From Pseudomonadota bacterium (GTDB lineage: Bacteria > Myxococcota > Polyangia > GCA-2747355 > JACKDQ01), in contig JAUVBO010000213.1 of the NCBI GenBank assembly GCA_030591195.1, positions 1-6,009 of the forward strand: a stretch of 6,009 nucleotides of DNA, given 5' to 3'. The notes beneath the pieces were generated by a model that ran no database searches, was not told the DNA's origin, and worked only from the letters and a program-made list of their open reading frames with translations. Shown here one piece after another: positions 1-3,516 of this stretch (the stretch's first letter is position 1; each line of letters opens with the position of its first letter). Both the position numbers and the translations under genes were made by a program.

Positions 1-189
1 ATCATCAGCCTCGGCTCGGGTGTCAGCGCCGCCTTCCGCCTCGACGGGCGGGCCCCCCGGTTCGAGCCGGGAGGCGTCGAGCTCCGCGGACTGAAGCGAG
101 ACGGCGAGCGCATCCGGGGCCGCTGGCGCCGGGGCGGCGGCGTGCTCGAGGTCACCACCCAGCGTGGCACCATCAAGCTGATCAACTAG
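1..189 (+). CDS. C-terminal part of a probable DUF4097-type beta-strand-repeat protein (partial)
   Basis: The reading frame is open from base 1 and ends at TAG 187-189, giving the last 62 residues of a gene that starts outside the window. Nearly every codon ends in G or C, which strongly supports real coding sequence. The visible peptide alternates hydrophobic and polar residues and has a Gly/Arg-rich turn (RWRRGGG), followed by LEVTTQRGTIKLIN at the terminus. A late glycine-rich turn followed by a V-x-T-x-x-G-x-I-x-L strand resembles the end of DUF4097 family proteins, which are repeated beta strands found in envelope-associated or adhesin-like proteins, often near anti-sigma or PspC-type genes. 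The family call rests on this short motif alone, so it is tentative; another all-beta protein is possible. The gene converges on the porin gene, and the two stop codons overlap in a shared CTAG. Confidence 0.5.
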   Translation: MISLGSGVSAAFRLDGRAPRFEPGGVELRGLKRDGERIRGRWRRGGGVLEVTTQRGTIKLIN

Positions 190-1364
190 AAGGCCAGCTG
201 GGCCTGGAGGCGGATCTGGTGCAGCTGGAGGCCGGCGAAGGTCTGGATGTTGTCGGCGTCGATCACCTTCTGCAGGTCGCGTAGCCAGCGGTGGGTGTAC
301 TCCACCTGCCACTTGACCAGTCGACCCCAGGGAAGGCCGGCGATGACGAACGAGACCTCGTGCAGCTTGTCGGGCCGGATCACGGTCCGGTCGACGCCGA
401 AGTCGGGCTGCTGCCCGTAGCCGTAGCGGGCGCCAAACTCAACGCCCGCCGGCTCGTAGAAGTAGCACAGCTGGCTGTAGAGGCCCCAGGTGGCGCGATT
501 ATCCGGCAGCACCGCGCCCGGGTCCTCCAGCCGATAGAACACCTCTCCCTGGAGCGCGAGGCCGCGGTAGCGCACGGCCAGCTCGCCGGCGGCGGTGTAG
601 ATCGCGACGTTGTCGATCTTGCCGTCGGCGTCTTGATCCAGGCGCCCGGCAGCGGCCGTCTGGTCGCGGATGCCCTCGCGCAGCGGCAGGTCGGTGGGCG
701 TCAAGTCGACGAAGAAGGCCGCGCCGAGCGAGAGCTTGAACGGCCCGACCTCATGGTCACCCTCCCGGTAGTCCATCGGCCCGAGCGGGGAGAAGACCAG
801 CCGGCCGACGTAGAGGAAGTCGGTGTTGTCGTCTCGCGGGGCCGCCGAGCCGGCCCCGTTGAAGATGCCCAGCTCGTAGGAGAGCATCCGCCGCCGGAGG
901 ACCTCGCCGTGGATCATCACTCCGAGGTCCCAGCGCGGCGCGAAGGCGTCCACGACCACGCTCCGGTCGACGAACAGCAGGTCGCCGGCGTGGACCAGGA
1001 ACTGGCGGGAGAAGGGGATCTTGAGCTTGCCGCCGCGGAGCTGCAGCCCGCGGTAGAGCTCGAGGTTGGCCCAGAACGACAGCAGCGGGTTGGCGGGATC
1101 TACAGTGCCGAAGTCGAGCTCCATGTCGTACGTCAGCCGGCGGTGGACCAAGTGGCCGGAGGTCCGCAACCGTGCCCGTCGCAGGGCGAAGGTCGACAGG
1201 TCCTGGCCGAAGTCCGTGCCCGCGTGCTGCTGGGCCTCGGAGTAGATCCGCCCGAGGTAGGCCGACTGGAGCAGCCCGGAGATACGCAACAGGAACTTCT
1301 GGTCGGCGCTCTGGACATAGAAGCCGTCGCGGTAGCCGGCGTTGCCGTGGGGGCCGGTGGCGAA
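186..1364 (-). CDS. Beta-barrel portion of an OprO/OprP-like phosphate-selective porin, cut from its N-terminus by an amber codon
   Basis: This 392-codon open stretch encodes the outer-membrane barrel of a Porin_O_P-type channel, a family that passes phosphate or other anions. It begins directly after TAG 1365-1367 with FATGPHGNAGYRDGFYVQSA and continues DQKFLLRISGLLQ, the usual entry into the first barrel strand. Next come FALRRARLRTSG, many alternating amphipathic strands rich in Tyr, Phe, Leu and Gly, and a C-terminus LQAQLAF ending in the Phe typical of BamA-recognised barrels. The first usable start is a TTG at 1287-1289; it has no good Shine-Dalgarno sequence and lies inside the conserved strand. 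A protein started there would also lack a signal peptide and could not reach the outer membrane. I therefore read this as the second half of the gene that begins at 1796 or 1829. No other stop or frameshift is seen. A DxDxDG loop is at 612-638. The gene ends in TAG. Confidence 0.8.
   Translation of the reverse strand, partial: FATGPHGNAGYRDGFYVQSADQKFLLRISGLLQSAYLGRIYSEAQQHAGTDFGQDLSTFALRRARLRTSGHLVHRRLTYDMELDFGTVDPANPLLSFWANLELYRGLQLRGGKLKIPFSRQFLVHAGDLLFVDRSVVVDAFAPRWDLGVMIHGEVLRRRMLSYELGIFNGAGSAAPRDDNTDFLYVGRLVFSPLGPMDYREGDHEVGPFKLSLGAAFFVDLTPTDLPLREGIRDQTAAAGRLDQDADGKIDNVAIYTAAGELAVRYRGLALQGEVFYRLEDPGAVLPDNRATWGLYSQLCYFYEPAGVEFGARYGYGQQPDFGVDRTVIRPDKLHEVSFVIAGLPWGRLVKWQVEYTHRWLRDLQKVIDADNIQTFAGLQLHQIRLQAQLAF
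612..638 (-). other. Calcium-loop-like DxDxDGxxD motif inside the porin barrel
   Basis: The codons read DQDADGKID, matching the D-x-D-x-D-G-x-I-D pattern of EF-hand or dockerin-type calcium loops. It sits about two-thirds of the way along the full-length porin, between predicted strands around LTPTDLPLREGIRDQ and VAIYTAAGELAVRY, so it is probably in an extracellular or periplasmic loop. The motif is seen directly; calcium binding is inferred. Confidence 0.45.
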
Positions 1365-1367
1365 CTA
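1365..1367 (-). other. In-frame amber (TAG) codon splitting the porin gene
   Basis: On the minus strand the reading is ...AIRL, TAG, FATGPHGN... in one uninterrupted frame. Coding character and family-typical order (signal peptide, coiled coil, then barrel entry) run on both sides with no shift of frame. A single substitution would restore a sense codon: CAG, AAG, GAG, TCG, TTG, TGG, TAC or TAT. The porin's own terminator, the DksA-type gene and the CpXC gene all end in TAG, so general reassignment of this codon is unlikely. Confidence 0.85.
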
Positions 1368-1796
1368 GAGGCGGATCGCCGACAGCGTCAGCTCGAGCTC
1401 GCCGATCCGCTCCTCGTAGTCGTCGATCTTGCGCCGCATCTCCTCGAAGCCGCGGATCACGCCCTGGGACTGGTCGAGCTGTTGCTTGAGGGCGACGACC
1501 CGGTTGTGCAGATCCTGCAATGACTTGAGCGCCGCAGGCACGTCGGCGCCGGCCTTGAGCGCCTCGTCGATCTTGGTCGACAGCTGCTCGATCCGGTCGG
1601 AGAGCCGAGCGCCCCTCGGCTTGGCGGCCTTGGACCTGCCCGACCTTCGAGCGGAGGTGCCAGTCGCGGTGCCAGTCGCCGCCGTGGGCTTGGCGGCTGG
1701 CGTCTTCGTTTGCGCGAGGGCGATCTGCGAGCCGGCGACGATGAGCGTGAGCCAAAGCGACGTGGCCGCCACGGCGATGGCAAGGCGAGCTAGCAT
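1365..1796 (-). CDS. Signal peptide and periplasmic coiled-coil part of the same porin gene, ending at an in-frame amber codon
   Basis: From ATG 1794-1796 the frame encodes 143 residues. Residues 1-28 form a Sec signal peptide: short n-region MLAR, hydrophobic core, and cleavage after ALA before QT. Residues 29-62 are an Ala/Thr/Pro/Lys-rich linker. Residues 65-138 have hydrophobic residues at heptad spacing (LSDRIEQLSTKIDEAL, then LHNRVVALKQQL, then MRRKIDDYEERIGELEL), a coiled coil like the N-terminal segment of many proteobacterial OprO/OprP porins. The frame then meets TAG and continues in the same frame into the barrel; read through, the protein would have 536 residues. I prefer this start because GGAGAG lies 8 bases (counted from GGAG) upstream and gives a clean signal peptide. 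An in-frame ATG 11 codons earlier, at 1827-1829, has an even stronger GGGGAGG only 4 bases away but adds a charged DRGEK segment before the signal peptide. If translation stops at TAG, only a secreted coiled-coil fragment results. Confidence 0.75.
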   Translation of the reverse strand: MLARLAIAVAATSLWLTLIVAGSQIALAQTKTPAAKPTAATGTATGTSARRSGRSKAAKPRGARLSDRIEQLSTKIDEALKAGADVPAALKSLQDLHNRVVALKQQLDQSQGVIRGFEEMRRKIDDYEERIGELELTLSAIRL

Positions 1797-1847
1797 CAGT
1801 TTCTCTCCGCGATCAGCAGCCTGCAGCATAGATCCTCCCCACCGTTA

Positions 1848-1877
1848 TTGCCAAGCAAAGGCCCATCGACTAAGGAT
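1848..1877 (+). promoter_or_regulatory. Possible weak sigma-70-type promoter for the potassium-channel gene
   Basis: TTGCCA at 1848-1853 matches the -35 consensus in 5 of 6 positions. AAGGAT at 1872-1877, 18 bases further on, is a poor -10 element (3 of 6). Transcription would start near 1884, inside the 9-bp tandem repeats. Position and the -35 element support the call and the -10 element does not, so it is only a candidate. Confidence 0.25.
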
Positions 1878-1881
1878 TGTT

Positions 1882-1908
1882 CGCGACGGACGCGACGGAC
1901 GCGACGGC
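1882..1908 (+). repeat. Three tandem copies of a 9-bp unit in the porin/channel intergenic region
   Basis: CGCGACGGA occurs at 1882-1890 and 1891-1899, followed by CGCGACGGC at 1900-1908, so the third copy differs in one base. The array ends 22 bases before the ATG of the potassium-channel gene, in the only non-coding stretch between the divergent porin and channel genes. It could be a cluster of regulator sites or a replication-slippage tract. A change in copy number would change leader length by 9-bp steps without affecting either coding frame. Confidence 0.8.
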
Positions 1909-1930
1909 GTCTGGGTAGCCTACGGTGCCC

Positions 1931-2968
1931 ATGTCGAAGAGCCCAAACCACGGAGCGGCTGAGAGCTCGACCAGCTTGCGGCGTCGGATGTACATCGCCG
2001 GCGTCGCGATGCTCGCGATCTACTTCGGTGGCACCGTCGGGTATTTCCTGCTCGGCGGCGGGGACTGGTCGGTGGGCGACTGCGCCTACATGACGGTGAT
2101 CTCGCTGACCACCGTGGGCTACGGGGAGGTGCTGCGGGGCATCGACCATGTCCCCTACGCGCGTCTGTTCACCGCGACCCTACTGGTGCTCGGCGCGGGC
2201 GTCGTGCTCTATTTCCTCTCGGTCCTGACCACTTACCTGGTCGAGGGCGAGTTCCTCGACCTGCGTCGCAAGCGGAAGATGCGCAAAATGATCGACAAGC
2301 TGAGCGAGCACATCATCGTCTGCGGCGCCGGGCGTACCGGCGGCCACATCGTCCACGAGCTGTGCGAGGCGCGCTGGCCGTTTGTCGTGATCGACAACGA
2401 CGTCGAGCGGATCAATCGTTGCCAGGACGCTGAAGATGTGTCGATCGACCACATCATCGACGACGCCACCGACGACGCCGTCCTGCTCTCCGCCGGCATC
2501 GAAAAGGCCGCGGGGATCGTCGCGGCCCTGCCTCAGGACAAGGACAACCTCTACGTGGTGCTCACCGCGCGAGGGTTGAACCAGAAGCTGCGAATCGTCA
2601 CCAAGGCGGTGGACTTCCGCGCGGCGCCGAAGCTGCGCGCCGCGGGCGCCGACTCGGTGGTCAACGTCAACCAGATCGGTGGGCTGCGGCTCGCCTCCGA
2701 GATGATCCGGCCCCAGGTCGTGACCTTCCTCGACAAGATGGTGCGCGACAAGGACAAGACCCTGCGCTTCGAGGAGCTCACCATCGGCGGTGGCTCGCCG
2801 TTGGTAGGTAAGCAGCTGGCCAGCGCCGACCTGCGCGAGGCGCGGAACCTGCTGATCGTCGCCGCCTACGACGCCCAGGGCGCCTACACCTATAGCCCGG
2901 GACCGAAGTTCGTCCTGGAGGAGGCGATGACGCTGATCGTGCTCGGCGAGACCGACGCCGTGGAGTGA
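1931..2968 (+). CDS. Two-transmembrane potassium channel with cytoplasmic RCK (TrkA-N/TrkA-C) domains
   Basis: This encodes an inner-membrane ion channel of the MthK-like type, with pore and regulatory domain in one chain of about 345 residues. Numbering from ATG 1931: residues 20-41 form the first membrane helix (MYIAGVAMLAIYFGGTVGYF). Residues 53-66 are the pore helix and selectivity filter, with TVGYGE at about 61-66. Residues 78-104 are the second, gate-forming helix. A basic linker (RRKRKMRKM) leads to the RCK domain, which starts HIIVCGAGRTGG with the Rossmann GxGxxG at 132-137 and the acidic VVIDND at the end of the second strand. A TrkA-C domain occupies about 277-341 (FEELTIGGGSPLVGKQL onward). 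RCK domains usually gate the pore on binding of calcium or a nucleotide; the ligand here cannot be read from sequence. GTG 1925 is an alternative start with a weak GGGTAG 6 bases upstream. The gene diverges from the porin and converges on the DksA-type gene; it ends in TGA. Confidence 0.93.
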   Translation: MSKSPNHGAAESSTSLRRRMYIAGVAMLAIYFGGTVGYFLLGGGDWSVGDCAYMTVISLTTVGYGEVLRGIDHVPYARLFTATLLVLGAGVVLYFLSVLTTYLVEGEFLDLRRKRKMRKMIDKLSEHIIVCGAGRTGGHIVHELCEARWPFVVIDNDVERINRCQDAEDVSIDHIIDDATDDAVLLSAGIEKAAGIVAALPQDKDNLYVVLTARGLNQKLRIVTKAVDFRAAPKLRAAGADSVVNVNQIGGLRLASEMIRPQVVTFLDKMVRDKDKTLRFEELTIGGGSPLVGKQLASADLREARNLLIVAAYDAQGAYTYSPGPKFVLEEAMTLIVLGETDAVE

Positions 2969-2980
2969 CTGAGGAAGTCG

Positions 2981-3025
2981 CCACTCATCCGTGGATGACT
3001 CGGCCCGCGTCCGTGGGTGAGATGG
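2981..3025. repeat. Paired direct repeats and a long-range stem between two convergent genes
   Basis: TCCGTGGATGA at 2988-2998 recurs as TCCGTGGGTGA at 3010-3020, one mismatch in 11, with starts 22 bp apart. In addition CCACTCATCC (2981-2990) can pair with GGGTGAG-A-TGG (3015-3025), allowing one G-T pair and one bulged A, around a 24-base loop. The element fills much of the 84-bp gap between the stop codons of the channel and DksA-type genes, so a bidirectional terminator role is possible. No T-tract follows on either strand, so intrinsic termination would be weak. Confidence 0.4.
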
Positions 3026-3052
3026 TGTGCTTGATACGGAGCAGGGTGAACG

Positions 3053-3421
3053 CTAGCCGAAGGCCTTCTCCATCTTCTCCTGATCTTCCTTGCAGCGGAT
3101 GCAGAGCGTCGTCTCTGGTCGCGCCTGCAAGCGCTTGAGCGAGACCTCCTCCTCGCACTCCTCGCAGATGCCAAAAATTCCAGCGTCGATCTTCGCTAGC
3201 GCGTGATCGATCTTCGCGAGGAAGGTCTTCTCACGTCCTCGGAGCCGGAAAGTGAAGGACTGCAGGTATTCGCTCGATGCGAGGTCCATCTCGTCGGCGA
3301 GGTCCTCGGAATCGAGGGTCATGTCCTCCGAGAGTGTGCGCTGGGCATTTCGCAAGATCGCCAGCTTCTTTGCCATCAGCAGCTCGTTGAACCGCTTCAG
3401 CTCCTTCTTCTTCAACGGCAT
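3053..3421 (-). CDS. DksA/TraR-type zinc-finger regulator, short (122-residue) form
   Basis: The product belongs to the DksA/TraR family, cytoplasmic proteins that enter the RNA polymerase secondary channel and alter promoter output, often together with ppGpp. Residues 5-40 and 50-80 form the two arms of a helical hairpin. The tip holds D43-x-x-D46-x-A48, matching the DxxDxA motif that DksA needs to act on polymerase. The zinc finger follows: C86-E-E-C89, then RLQARPETTLCIRC with C107 and C110, and a short terminal helix. At 122 residues it lacks about 30 N-terminal residues compared with E. coli DksA (151). ATG 3419-3421 is chosen because a G-rich Shine-Dalgarno run (AGGGGGGG) lies 5 bases upstream and the family begins MPLKKKELK. 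An in-frame start at 3508 would place the promoter inside the gene. It lies 95 bp downstream of the CpXC gene on the same strand but has its own promoter. E90, where canonical DksA has Gly, is as I remember it for the myxobacterial form. Confidence 0.93.
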   Translation of the reverse strand: MPLKKKELKRFNELLMAKKLAILRNAQRTLSEDMTLDSEDLADEMDLASSEYLQSFTFRLRGREKTFLAKIDHALAKIDAGIFGICEECEEEVSLKRLQARPETTLCIRCKEDQEKMEKAFG

Positions 3422-3434
3422 TCGTACCCCCCCT
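3422..3434 (-). promoter_or_regulatory. Extended G-rich ribosome binding site that fixes the DksA-type start
   Basis: On the minus strand AGGGGGGG is followed by TACGA and then ATG. A Shine-Dalgarno match at this spacing selects the ATG at 3419-3421 over the upstream in-frame start at 3508. The seven-G run is a homopolymer, which could make it a slippage site that alters translation efficiency. Confidence 0.6.
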
Positions 3435-3466
3435 ATCTCTTGAGGGAACAGACAACAGAACCAACG

Positions 3467-3495
3467 ATTATCGGCCTGACGCCACCATCGGTCAA
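3467..3495 (-). promoter_or_regulatory. Near-consensus sigma-70 promoter of the DksA-type gene
   Basis: On the minus strand TTGACC (3490-3495) and GATAAT (3467-3472) are separated by exactly 17 bases. Each hexamer matches consensus in 5 of 6 positions, which is unusual in DNA this G+C-rich. Transcription would begin near 3460, giving a leader of about 39 bases that ends in the G-rich ribosome binding site. The -35 hexamer overlaps one arm of the inverted repeat at 3485-3514. Confidence 0.75.
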
Positions 3496-3514
3496 TCATT
3501 ACCGACACCGATGG
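3485..3514. promoter_or_regulatory. Perfect 8-bp inverted repeat overlapping the -35 element: operator or terminator candidate
   Basis: CCATCGGT at 3485-3492 is the exact inverse complement of ACCGATGG at 3507-3514, with 14 bases between them and corresponding bases 22 bp apart, about two helical turns. One arm covers part of the -35 hexamer of the DksA-type gene, as expected of a repressor operator. The same element begins 2 bases after the stop codon of the CpXC gene, so its transcript could also fold as a terminator hairpin, although no U-run follows. A smaller nested repeat, CGGT (3489-3492) with ACCG (3501-3504), could form a competing hairpin. Confidence 0.5.
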
Positions 3515-3516
3515 CG

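Noticed and set aside
191..205. AGGCC-AGCTG-GGCCT hairpin just after the plus-strand stop at 189
   Set aside because: A 5-bp stem with no T-run, lying within porin codons; too weak to call a terminator.
1365..1367. Pyrrolysine or general UAG reassignment as explanation for the internal amber codon
   Set aside because: TAG serves as the ordinary terminal stop of the porin, the DksA-type gene and the CpXC gene, and no pyl gene is present here. It could only be settled by looking at the whole genome.
291..1523. A 410-codon open frame on the plus strand, antisense to the porin gene
   Set aside because: It is a frame shadow of a high-G+C gene. Its product is a monotonous Val/Leu/Ala/Glu/Gly mixture with no domain, while the minus strand carries clear porin motifs and a signal peptide.
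757..1755. A 332-codon minus-strand frame spanning the amber codon, possibly hinting at frameshifting
   Set aside because: The product is an Arg/Pro/Ala-rich shadow. The porin frame is the same on both sides of the amber codon, so no frameshift is needed.
1831..1930. A porin promoter on the minus strand
   Set aside because: I examined the region for paired -35/-10 hexamers at 16-18 bp and found only poor matches (for example TTAGTC with AATAAC), so I do not call one.
3422..3508. A 29-residue N-terminal extension of the DksA-type protein from an ATG at 3508
   Set aside because: The extension is Trp/Cys-rich and unlike the family. It would include the promoter hexamers and ribosome binding site, whereas the ATG at 3421 has a strong ribosome binding site and a family-typical start.
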